Of a stretch of 64,000 bases of DNA, positions 54,322 through 64,000 are shown one piece after another. The notes under the pieces are model-generated. The model was not told where the DNA came from and made no database searches. It was given only the letters and a program-made list of their open reading frames with translations. The DNA lies in assembly GCF_000003815.2 (NCBI RefSeq), contig NC_049979.1, forward strand, positions 24,089,752 through 24,153,751, written 5' to 3'. Position numbers and translations under genes: made by a program. This DNA comes from Branchiostoma floridae. Its lineage: Eukaryota; Chordata; Leptocardii; Amphioxiformes; Branchiostomatidae. Numbering within the stretch: position 1 is the stretch's first letter; each line of letters opens with the position of its first letter.

Positions 54322-57300
54322 GTAAGATCCCTCTGCAGTTCGAATTATCCGTGTTTTCTTCCCGTTTGGTTTATTTTTTGCACAAGTCGCGTTGACAATG
54401 GCAAGAGAAGTAATTGACAACACTTGAAGGGTGTCGGCGGGTCCCATTATGTTTTACCAAAAGCATGAACACTACAGCAGTTTGGCATATCGTCTCCAAA
54501 CACCATGCCCTGTCCTTCTCCAAGGGGAAGTTCTCTTGTTTTTTCTCCAAATGTCGGCCATTTTGGTCGTAATTCATCATTTGGTAAGTAGTAGAAGTTC
54601 AATAGCAGTGGTGGCGGTGACACGCTCTCAACAAGGGATCCCTCAATTAGCAAATTAGCCAACAGACACTTTCTGAATAGGCGTGTATTATATGTCGTCC
54701 AGAATCCAGTTGCTAACTTTGATACTTTTATGCATAGAACCATGTAGCTACTTAGAGTTAGGATATACCGAAAGTGTTGATAGATCCGGGATTTTCAACA
54801 AGATTTGTGACAGAGCATGATTGATTGATTGATTTACTTGGCCTTTGGTATTGTGTTCTGATGCATTTCAGCTTTTTTTCTCTCCAATCTTTCATGTTTT
54901 TACAGCAGTGCAGGTAACATAAATATGATCACCACAGATTTACTTTGCACTAATAGCTTATTATTAGCCTGATTAAATCTCACTTGTAGCAGCAGGTTTC
55001 CTAGAAGGTGCGGGTTACAGCCACAGACAGCAGAGTTTGTGTTCAAAGTTATTATTAATGCTACATCAATTAGTTATGGATGTTGGCTCGTAAGGTCGTT
55101 TTATTGATAATTCTTAATTCCATCTGATGCCACAATACTGCCACATGAGAAAAAATTAATGAATTTCAAGTAATTCAAAGAGCTGGTTTAATACAGCATC
55201 ATTAATCCAGAGGTAATCAACTCAGATACAAGGTTCAAGACAATCTTGAGAAGGCCAGACTCTCCATATAAACAATTTGTTTTATGATGTGGAGGAATTA
55301 TGACACCTGGTGGAATTATGAGATTTGATGTTATTGTAGCACTAGACTATTGGTGTATTTCTACCGGCAATGTCTCTGACTGGTGTATATTTTGCAGGCA
55401 TTGACGTGTCCGAATACAACTTAGAGGACTTGTTGTCCTATGATGACCTGTTCCTGGACTATTTCAATGCCTTCCTACAACTCCCAGTAAGTTTGTCGTT
55501 CAATATCATAAAAACTTTGATTAATGAAAACATTTTGCTCAGTGTTTTGTCTGAACTGTACCCTGCAATAAGTATCCCTTCTATACCAACAATACCAGGC
55601 TTTATCTATTGTTGGATTGTTCTCTGTTCAAACAAATACGATAAGCTATTTTCTCAAGATGCCTGCGCACAAAAGGTTGGTCCTTGGCGACATGGTTTAA
55701 GGACGTTGTCAAGCGCCTTATTCTATAGACTTTGGGTCAACTTCGACTGTTAATCACCAAGGAATAGGTTTTGAATTGCAGTTCAAATTGGCACCTATTT
55801 CTTCTGCATTCCCCCTGTCCTTCCCTATGGTAATTGTACTGTAAATCTTTCAACTTTTGCAATCATGTTTTCTTATTGTGGTTTTCACGGTGACACCTAC
55901 GAATTCATGACACTGTGAATGTCTCCCTTGTATGACTATTAACGTACTAGAGGATTGCTGCAATTGCAAGTTTTTGTAACGCTAGTTCACCTTTATTCGC
56001 GGGGTAACCTATATTCGTTGTACCTAAAAACAGGATAGTTAGGGATATCACGTTGATGGACGGTGGTTTCAAATTGCATTTTGTTTTCAATATGATGCAG
56101 TTTGATATCACAGTCCGTCGACTTGATATACCGAAATACCCTGGTGTTATATACAATGGATATAAAGGTTAACCCACGAATAAAGGTGAACTAGCCTTAC
56201 AGGGCAAAAACCTCAGACAGAGCCTTTTTCATCCAAATGCATGCAAATGAATTTACAGTATATCGTTGTTTCTGACTGTTACTCAATGTTTTTCACATCT
56301 TGTATATCTAAGGCTTTTCCGCTACCGCTGAGATACAACCGTCTGACAGCTACATTCGAGGAGGCGGAAGGCTCTCGTAGCACAGTCACCGGTACCTTGT
56401 GCGGAACGCCTCCCCCAATCTGGGGGGCCACAGACGAGGAAAGGGAAAGTGTCTTAGACTGGGCCAAGAAGGAGAGATTACCACTATTCCTAAGGTGTGT
56501 TCACTGACATACATGCATTTGGGAATTATAAAACTTTAAGATTCTTATAACAAGTCTGATACTGGTAACAACAAAAAATGAGGTATTGTGCATTCTTGAA
56601 TATCATTATACTCACATCTGCTATTATGAAGCAGTAGGGAGGTGGAAACTACAACTTAATTAGGTGCCCTTTGTAACATTTTGTTACAACACTTTTTTGA
56701 CAGTGTGACAGTAATTGTTACATTTGATAATGCTGTCTTTATTGTTCTGTTTTTTTTGCATTTCTGTAAATTGCCCAAGGCCACAGCAGGACTAAAGTCT
56801 TTGGATGAAATACTCTGCAGACGCCAAATCTAACATGGAGCCCATAAAAAGATGATGGGCCAGAAAGCAAAGTTGCCTAGATTTTGAAAACACCAGGTAT
56901 CATAGTAAATGTTTTCTTCCTGTATTCAAGAAGTGCAAAAAGTGGTTCTCACGGGTAGTTTTAGTGTTACTACACTCGAAGCTTACCAAATTTAAGTGCC
57001 TCATGTCGAACTGCTCGCATGTCAATTTTGTTGATCATCGCCAAAGGGGAGCAAATTTTTTTGTAATAATGTCCACAGGGATTTCATCCTTAAAATCTTC
57101 TTGCTTTGACCTGATGAGTAATTCCTGTTGCTACTATATTCTTGATTCTCGGTGATAAATAATTGTATTTGTATTTCTTTTTAAATTTTCAGATCGAGAC
57201 ATTTCAGGGAATACAAGTTGTGCAAGCTGCTGCTGAGGCGTCTGGACAACAACCGCCAGTCGCTGAGTCGTCAGAGCAGCCGTGGTATCCGTGGTTACAG

Positions 57301-60300
57301 CCAGCCAACCAGCAGCCTGGGAACCAGCTCCAGTCTAACCACCACTACAACCACGGAAGATGATGATGATGATGCAGAGGAAATTGATTGTGAGATTTTT
57401 ACAACCGTTAAAGAGATTAAAGTTGTTCTTGTTTACACCCTATTCTTCTCCAGCTTGTGGACAAAAAGAAAACCCGACAAAATAGAAAGCTTGATAGAAA
57501 CACCTAACAATACATCAAAAACTGGCCAGAGCCTAACCTCTGTTGCCGAGTAATTTCAATCATTATGGCTTCATATTAATGGGGTGGTGGGTGGGGAGTG
57601 ATATTTGAAATCAATCGCAAATTTAAATGAACTGTTCTACTTTCACACATTCTTGATTATCATATCTCAGTACTGCACAGGAAATTGATAGTCACAGATT
57701 TTCACAGCAATTTCAAAAAGCTGCTCTGCTGTTTCATCTTACAGCAATCATTTTAGGATGGAGTTTAATTTTGAGGTAGACATTTCAGTGAATTGAAAAA
57801 TGAATGCCGAAGTTTTGCCCATGGTCCAGGAATTAATTTCTAATGTAGTATTATAGTTAACGGAAATTGCAAGTGAGATTTCCATGGAAAAGGTAAATGA
57901 CATTTTCATGTATGCTTATGCTTATTCTTAATATATCTTAATTTCACTAATCAATGAAGAGTGTCAGCTGTATTTTTGATGTCCAAAGTAATATTTCATT
58001 CAAATGTTTTAGAAAAGTTTTGAAGGATCTTCCAAGATTTTAATTGAAGGTCTTCTACCGAAAATGATTATGAATCAAAATAAATTGTATCAAAGCCCCA
58101 CATTATGTCCTTCCTCGAAAAATATCATAATGACCAATTTCTTCTAATGTATTGCACTAATTGGATGTTGGTTGACTGTCAGTAGTAGTTAGTAGTTAGT
58201 AATTGCTTGTCAGAGAATACCTTGTTTCAGTCATTATTTCCATACCCCAATGCCCTCTGTTCCTGAGTTAACCTTTGTGTTGAAAACTCACAACACTGGG
58301 ATTTCTGATGTTGTGTCCAGTGGGCTGTGAACAAAATAATTGGGTTTGCATCGTGACTTTATGACTGCTTGTTTCATCAAAAAAATTTAGCAATCAATCC
58401 ATCCAATAGTCTTGACAGTCCCCTAGGTGCTGTGTCTTATATCATAAAAAGAAGTCATCTGATGTGAAATTAATGTGAATGGTCAACAACTTAGAGAACA
58501 AAAACAGTATAGACTTGTTTTTTGTTTGGGTGGCCATTTTGCATGTTATACAAGTTGGTAAGTTCAATTTATGCAACACAAAAAAGGGTTTATCCAAAAA
58601 AAGGATTCATCTGGCTTGTTCTTTGGGTTAATCCGGCCAATGGTTTAAAGTTACCAGTTCTATTTGTCCAACAAAATGAGTATTGTCTGTATATATGTAC
58701 CAGTACAAAAAAAGTTTATAAACTTGTTCACAACTCTGAGTACATGCGCAGCAACATGGATCAGTAAGTCATCCCCATTTTGCCATGCCTGAGGTCTGTT
58801 GGTGTTAGTTTTTGTAGACTATTTTCAAGAGTACATGTAGTTCTCATTACACCAATTTCTGGGAGTAAGTCCATCTTCAGTCCTCTCTGAGTAAGTCCAT
58901 TTTCATACCATTGGACTTATTTTATCAGAAACGAGGTCTATATCCGTGATATTTAAGTCATATAAGTCTTAAGGTTTGCAAGGGGAAGACCCCTGAGTCA
59001 TAAGTTTAGATAAAACACACCTGGACCTTGTACTCTACATGGTGTACTCCAATCCCTGAGCCACCATACTCCAATGCAACCTTTGCCATATGAAAGCTAT
59101 TCAATAGTACCAGAATATGAGCATACTGCATCTGTTATTACAGACCGGGGACATCATGCGCAGCAGGCAGTGGAGAGTCTGGGCAGCTATGTGGGTTGGC
59201 CGGAGATCAGTAGTGCAATCTTCAGGTACGCCCGACCTGGCAGCAGGGCCATCAGTCTACCAGCCAGTATATTTGGACAAGGTATGTCATGCACCTTTGT
59301 TACAGATTGTATTGTGCTGCATATAGGCTAACTGAAGGGGGGGGGGAGTTCTGAGCCTTTGAAGTAAAGTAAAGTATCCATGGAAGTAAAGTTGGGGTAC
59401 AGCCCTGTGTTCCAACAGCCCAGTGTTTTTATAATGATGTTCTGAGGACTTGAGTGTCAGTACAGGTGTCAGAAAATAGTGGTGTTACAATATTGCTAAA
59501 TACACTTTGATTAAGCAGCAATGCTCCAAATATTAGATACTGAATAAAATGTTACCCAAGCAACTGTTAAGTTTTGTAAATGATCAGATGTATCCAACAG
59601 GATCCACTGTCTTTCATTGGGGACTGAAATGTCTGACTGTTTTCAAAACTTATCCAGCTCTTGCATGAGTAACTTTTGAATTGTGTGGATGTCTAAACTT
59701 CATTGACAGGCTTCATTATACCCCTGTCACATTATCCACGATCTTTGGGCGTATCAATGGAAGATCGGCCATATTTAAGATCGACAGAGCGTTACATATG
59801 TTTTTCACCTGAAAATCATCCCTGTCACATATAACACATATAAGCCATACTTTGCACCTTGTATAATTGTTGTGCAATAAAGTTATGATTATAAGCGAGG
59901 CTAGGGCGATTGCCGCAGAATCGTAGTCTGATCGATATTTGCCAAATGTGACAGGTATTACATTCTCAAACAGGAGATGTTAGAAATTATTATAATTACT
60001 TGAAATGTCATACTTTGATAAACTGTATTTTTCTGCAGCGTACTCCATGTATGGCAGCGAGGAGGACGGAGTAACGACCTTGAGTCAGCCCATGTCCTCC
60101 ATCAAAATGGAGGGGGGAGGGGGGCAGGCAGACAGCAGCAGCAACAGCTCCAGTCAGAGGAGGAGGGCAACAGCAGGGGACAACAGGGATTATGTCAACA
60201 AATACCCCAACATGCCCCCAGGTAAGGCTCTACAAGAAAGATTGTAACGATACCGGAAGGAAGATTATTTTCTAAATCTTTTAATCCTGGAAGCCTACTG

Positions 60301-63300
60301 CAACACACCAGACCATTGTTTCCTCAGATTCCAAAGATATTACTGCACCTATGAAGTGTCTGATTAGGTATTTGTCTGAATTTTCCACAGCTGAAACTCT
60401 AACAGGCCTGGGACAGATCAGCGACTCTGGGCTGGGAACGACCATTCAGAGTGACTCACGCACGCACATAACCACCAGAGAAGGTTTAACCACGAGAGAT
60501 GGCGTTTCCAGCATGGAAGAGTCCGTCAGTCCGGAAAAGGCTGCAGTTTCTAGTCCCAGTAAAGTTCCAGGTATGTAAAAATTAGAGCTTAAATATTATG
60601 TCCTTTTCTGTTGTAAAATAGAAAGAAAAATACATGACTATTTTGTATACTCCTGTAATTTTTGAGTTTACATGTATTTTCGTCACATTCCGTTATCAAA
60701 TTTAGTTTCTATTACATTTTTGTTACAGTTGTATGTTCAAAGAGGGACAAAAGACAAGGAAAGACAAAATATTTTGACACCTTTCCTGAAAGGAAACAAA
60801 ACAAAACACAAGAACATAAACTTGTCAGAGGAACTTTCATCACAAGCTAGTACATGAAGGTGTTAAATTTTTTGATAAAAGAATGAAGTGAAACATTTCT
60901 TATAAAGGACCCTATTGCTGACGTTTGACATTCTATCCTTGATAACAGGTGTTCCGGTAGTCCCAGAAGGTGCAATACCAGAGACAGTGGGGCCCATGCC
61001 TACCCCACAGACCTGTGTTGTTGTGGGTCATGAGCAGAGACAGGAGGAAGTGAAGAGTGTGGACACTCTGACTCAGGACCAGGATGAAGAAGACAGGAGA
61101 CACGTGCAACTGCCGATGGACAGCTTCGCTTACCTGTCACCTGACTACGACAGGTGAGGAGTGGAAGTGTTCTTGAACCAGTTTAGCTCATGGAAGAGCT
61201 ACTTTTCCATTTCTCAATCAGAGAAGACAGATGATATACAGTGACTTCTACAGATTCACTGTACCAAGGAAACTTCCCTAGCCTTTTTGACAAGTACAAT
61301 ATCTATAGCATACTATCTTATTGACTGCAAACCCTCCAGTTGCGTGCATATCGGATTCAAAGTCACAACGTCTTGGTTCAGAGGCAAGGATGCTAACCAC
61401 TGGGCTACGTATGCTACATGTAATATACCTTTTCCAATCAAGGCCTGTATGGGTGCAATATCACAGTGCCAAGGAAACTCTAAGTCAATCTGCAATTAGT
61501 GTTACATGTTGTTTTCCAATGACTATGTGTGAGTGGGGGTGTAGTTTTAGGTGTTTATTTTGGATGTTTATATGATATTTAGAATTTTTTGTAAAAGAAG
61601 TTGATTAGTTACATTTTATTTGTTTTTAGAGTGAGAAAAATTATGGTAGGACTTCTTTACATCGCTTTCTTGCTTGCAGAACATTTGCTTTTGCTCTGTC
61701 CTTGGTGCTGAATGACAACTTTTGGAAGGCATCAAATAGTACCTAATGTATAAGTCATTTTGCATCAATATAAAACAGTATTTTCTTCAGATCAAGTATT
61801 CATGCAAATATAAATCCACATTTATGTTCTATATCAACTTTTTTTATGGTAAATGTGCAATTAACCCACTCCTGGTAATTGTCCCATGAGAATTTTTATT
61901 ATTTTCAATCCTTGTACATTACCAACTTTTCTTTTACTTGATACATTTTAATGACACTTTTCACCCTCTAGGCTTTGTCCCCCGAATAACAATAAATTCT
62001 CTGTTTCTCTTGTACAGGTTTTACACCCCTAACAACAGAACAACATCAGCCCCAGCTGGGTCCTCAGCCTCCCCCTTCAACTTAGCAGATGCCCTGGAGT
62101 ATTTCCAGATGTACTACGACTCTGATGATGAAAGGAGAGATGGGGAGGAATACTTAACATTTGAAGGTATATTCATCAATAAACTCTTTTCAAGTGTACT
62201 ACAGACTACAGAAAAAAGTGATGGGTGTTACAAAAAAAGAATGAATACAACAGTGTCATTCTTGGTCCCAGCCTACCCAGGGGACCTGACCTTCGAGTGC
62301 CTCAACCCGGTTTTGTGCCCTTGTTTATACAAAGTACATTTTATTGCATTCTCTATATTCAGCATCCCTCAAAGGGGATGCAGTTTGAGTTATCAATGTT
62401 TTAGCATTGAAGGGAATGTCCTTGGTGCTGAATGGAAATTTTGTGTTGAATATGTATCTCCCTTTAACTGGCAGCAGTGTACATGTAGCTTTATCGAGAA
62501 ATAACAGACTTTACTCTTTTATCTAACCTTTTTCTTGCAGATGATGCTGCAAGTGATGAGCGGACAGAAGAGGACGTGCGCACCTTGGAAGGAAGAATAC
62601 AAACAACTTTGCATCAGCTCAAGGAGGTTGTCTTGGGGAAGGTTAGTCTTACATTCTTCTCTGTCATAACGTAAACATACAGCAAGAACAGAATTCCTAA
62701 GTTAAATCAATTGTCATTCTTTTCTGATGTTTTTATATTCTGACAACAGGTTGTATGTGATGCATGATAATCATCAATTGCCCTTTTTCTGCTTAAAATG
62801 ACTTGGTTCATTAATACGTACATACATAATGACTGTGTTTATTGCCCCCCCTCCCCACAGATGTCTGGTATGGAGTCTTTCCATGACTTTTTGTCGGACA
62901 CGGCAGGGATTCACCTGTTAAACTTCTGGCTGGACTGTGAGGAGTTTAAAGACAGCATGGCTGCTGCAGAAGAGACTGAACAGACCAAAACACTCAGGGC
63001 TAGGCTTTTCAGGTACAACATTACAGTGTTGGAGAGATTGCATACACTGTTTCTGTACACAAAGTAAAGCTCTCTTACCAACCTAGCTTTTGATCATTCC
63101 TCTCCCAAAGCCTGTCAAGTGACCTGAACAGAAGTGTGGCTTCAAAAATGGGTCAAAGATCTGGCAGTTGTTACCGGCTCATATGTTGGTTGAGGAATGG
63201 GATATAAAATATTGATATATAAAGCCTCTTTCACTACTCTTGCTTCTTACACTGTTATTGCCATTCATTGGTAATGGAGCTATCTTCTTTGATTTTGAGT

Positions 63301-64000
63301 CAATGGCACATAGATTGTGATGCTGGGTTTAACAAATTATCATCAATGAGATGAAGACTAGTACTGTTACCAGGACTGTACATATTCTGGCAGCAACATA
63401 CTGTAAGTAGTTTTACAGAGAATCACCCTTGGCTGAACCAAGGAGGTTATAGGGAGACCTCCTCAATGTTGGTACACACTTTGAAATTTTGATAGAATGC
63501 TAAGTCACGTCTGTTATTGAATGTTTTGTGTTATGTTACCCCTGCAGGGATATTCAGGATAAGTACAAGTTTAACCTGACTCCGGATGCACAGGTATGCG
63601 GTGCTTGTTTATCTTTCAGTAGATTGAAGCTAAGGTTACCAGAGGTTTATTTACTATACTATCAGGAGCTATAAGGTTAGAGATTTATGGCCTTTAATTT
63701 ATTATTGTTACCTCCGTCAAAACGAAGGTATTGTATTCAGTGTTTGTCCCTTGTTTTGGTATTCCTCAGTAACACGATCATGAATATTGCAGATTAACAG
63801 CATGTAGGGCAGAAGTGGTGTAATAGGTTACTTCGAGAATTGAAAGTATATGTATTATTTGGCTCATTTGACCGTGCATTGGCTAATATGACCTTTTTTG
63901 CAGTATCTTGTATATTACAATTTGACCTTGAGTTTTCAGATTTGACATTGTTATTTTTTATTTTACAGCATCAGATCCGAGTTGCCCAGGAGAATGATGG
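54315..64000 (+). CDS. RGS22: RGS22-like protein, 5' part (13 exons, truncated by window end)
   Basis: RGS22 is a large testis-associated protein with several RGS folds that binds G-alpha subunits. About 553 residues are visible. The N-terminus (DLFLDYFNAFLQLPAFPLPL RYN) matches the human RGS22 segment DDFLVDYFNEFLSLPTFSEA, and DWAKKERLPLFLR matches WIKKERLPAFLES. A long disordered region follows (about 160-460; acidic, Ser/Thr/Gly-rich). An RGS fold then starts at about residue 478 (FHDFLSDTAGIHLLNFWLDC EEFKD). Start: the first ATG after an in-frame TAA (54249-54251). All exon phases join. The gene continues beyond 64000. Confidence 0.85.
55398..55486 (+). CDS. RGS22: RGS22-like exon 2
   Basis: It encodes GIDVSEYNLEDLLSYDDLFL DYFNAFLQLP. 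Acceptor TTTTGCAG, donor GTAAGT. Confidence 0.9.
56313..56494 (+). CDS. RGS22: RGS22-like exon 3
   Basis: It encodes AFPLPLRYNRLTATFEEAEG through ERESVLDWAKKERLPLFL. Phases 0 in, 2 out, donor GTGTGT. Confidence 0.9.
56775..56945. repeat. Fragment related to the 32417-33054 element
   Basis: It shares GGCCACAGCA, ACTCTGCAGAC, ATTTTGAAAA and CCTGTATTCAAGAAGTGCA with the interior of 32417-33054. A terminal-like word, GCCAGAGCCTAACCTCTG, occurs at about 57525-57542. Confidence 0.5.
57193..57389 (+). CDS. RGS22: RGS22-like exon 4
   Basis: It encodes RSRHFREYKLCKLLLRRLD, a serine-rich stretch, a threonine run and an aspartate run (GAT repeat). I place the donor at GTGAGA (57390), which gives the phase exon 5 needs. 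The frame stays open to 57553, so an extended form cannot be excluded. Confidence 0.75.
59144..59281 (+). CDS. RGS22: RGS22-like exon 5
   Basis: It encodes RGHHAQQAVESLGSYVGWPE and on to ASIFGQ. Of two possible donors, only GTATGT at 59282 keeps the frame of exon 6 (the one at 59226 does not). Confidence 0.8.
60039..60221 (+). CDS. RGS22: RGS22-like exon 6
   Basis: Gly- and Ser-rich, disordered (SMYGSEEDGVTTLSQPM, QADSSSNSSSQRRR). Phase 1 at both ends. Confidence 0.8.
60391..60570 (+). CDS. RGS22: RGS22-like exon 7
   Basis: It encodes AETLTGLGQISDSGLGTTIQ and on to SPSKVP. Phase 1 at both ends, 180 nt, cassette-compatible. Confidence 0.8.
60949..61153 (+). CDS. RGS22: RGS22-like exon 8
   Basis: It encodes GVPVVPEGAIPETVGPMPTP and on to DSFAYLSPDYD. 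Phases 1 in, 2 out. Confidence 0.8.
61341..61420 (-). mobile_element. tRNA-derived SINE head (minus strand)
   Basis: On the minus strand it reads CGTAGCCCAGTGGTTAGCAT, a good pol III A box (TAGCCCAGTGG), then CTTGCCTCTGAACCAAGACG and a degenerate B box (GACTTTGAATCC). It lies in an RGS22-like intron. Confidence 0.6.
62018..62166 (+). CDS. RGS22: RGS22-like exon 9
   Basis: It encodes RFYTPNNRTTSAPAGS and on to ALEYFQMYYDSDDERRDGEE. Phases 2 in, 1 out. Confidence 0.82.
62541..62641 (+). CDS. RGS22: RGS22-like exon 10
   Basis: It encodes an acidic helix-like stretch, DDAASDERTEEDVRTLEGRI QTTLHQLKEVVLGK. Donor GTTAGT. Phases 1 in, 0 out. Confidence 0.82.
62861..63012 (+). CDS. RGS22: RGS22-like exon 11 (RGS domain start)
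   Basis: It encodes MSGMESFHDFLSDTAGIHLL NFWLDCEEFKD, the first RGS helices with the typical FWLxCExFK motif. Phases 0 in, 2 out. Confidence 0.9.
63548..63593 (+). CDS. RGS22: RGS22-like exon 12 (RGS domain)
   Basis: It encodes RDIQDKYKFNLTPDAQ. Acceptor CCTGCAG, donor GTATGC. Phases 2 in, 0 out. Confidence 0.85.
63706..63830. repeat. TTACCTCC-type transposon fragment
   Basis: TTACCTCCGTCAAAACGAAGGTA is an imperfect palindromic end resembling the TTACCTCCATGAAATGTCAT end (minus strand) of the direct repeats at 7724-8460. Confidence 0.35.
63969..64000 (+). CDS. RGS22: RGS22-like exon 13, cut by window end
   Basis: It encodes HQIRVAQENDG and runs off the window. Acceptor TTTTACAG. Confidence 0.78.

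Noticed and set aside
55370-55753. 127-codon frame over RGS22-like exon 2
   Set aside because: The conserved part stops at LQLP followed by donor GTAAGT. The remainder is intron.
61938-62504. 188-codon frame starting before RGS22-like exon 9
   Set aside because: Only 62018-62166 has splice sites in phase and family-like composition. The rest is read-through into introns.
1-64000. CRISPR arrays, bacterial operons or phage-like defence systems
   Set aside because: The window is intron-containing eukaryotic DNA. The direct repeats seen are microsatellites, minisatellites or transposon-related, without regular spacer structure.

Overview
The window looks like invertebrate chordate nuclear DNA, most likely a cephalochordate (amphioxus, Branchiostoma). 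I infer this from intron-rich genes with GT-AG splice sites, a single HIF-alpha gene that keeps the chordate PAS-B exon phases and both oxygen-sensing regions, an RGS22-like gene, a lineage-specific array of kelch-like genes, and many short inverted-repeat transposons. The species cannot be proved from the sequence alone. Two assembly gaps (runs of N) lie at 40918-41017 and 42587-42940. All recognised genes are on the + strand.

Region 1 (about 1-22,500) is a tandem array of four nearly identical BTB-BACK-Kelch genes (576, 570, 569 and 560 codons). Each unit has a short 5' noncoding exon ending in GTAGG, an intron of 0.6-4 kb, and one exon holding the whole coding region. In every copy an in-frame TGA lies directly upstream of the start codon. 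The BTB and BACK halves are almost the same between copies. The kelch half differs mainly in loops of the propeller, as expected for CUL3 adaptors that share a ligase but differ in substrate. The noncoding parts hold transposons private to one copy, and the other copies show the empty site.

Region 2 (23,055-26,944) is a fifth, clearly different BTB-kelch gene related to KBTBD2/KBTBD8, with two coding exons. Region 3 (27,000-36,200) is intergenic and repeat-rich: hairpin MITEs, a duplicated segment present three times, a tandem duplication with CTGT microsatellites, a minisatellite, and CA repeats.

Region 4 (36,200-52,800) is a HIF-alpha gene that I resolve into 19 coding exons (about 893 aa if the exon mostly lost in the second gap is 107 nt). 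It has bHLH, PAS-A, PAS-B, two prolyl-hydroxylation segments, a C-terminal nuclear localisation region and the C-terminal activation domain with the FIH asparagine. Both degron exons are phase-symmetric. Region 5 (54,315 to the window end) is the 5' part of an RGS22-like gene: 13 exons, the last cut by the window edge.

How they fit together: the five BTB-kelch proteins are predicted CUL3 ubiquitin-ligase adaptors, HIF-alpha is the oxygen-regulated transcription factor (itself destroyed by a different ligase, VHL-CUL2), and RGS22 is a multi-RGS G-alpha-binding protein. Nothing in the sequence shows co-regulation; the linkage is reported as position only.
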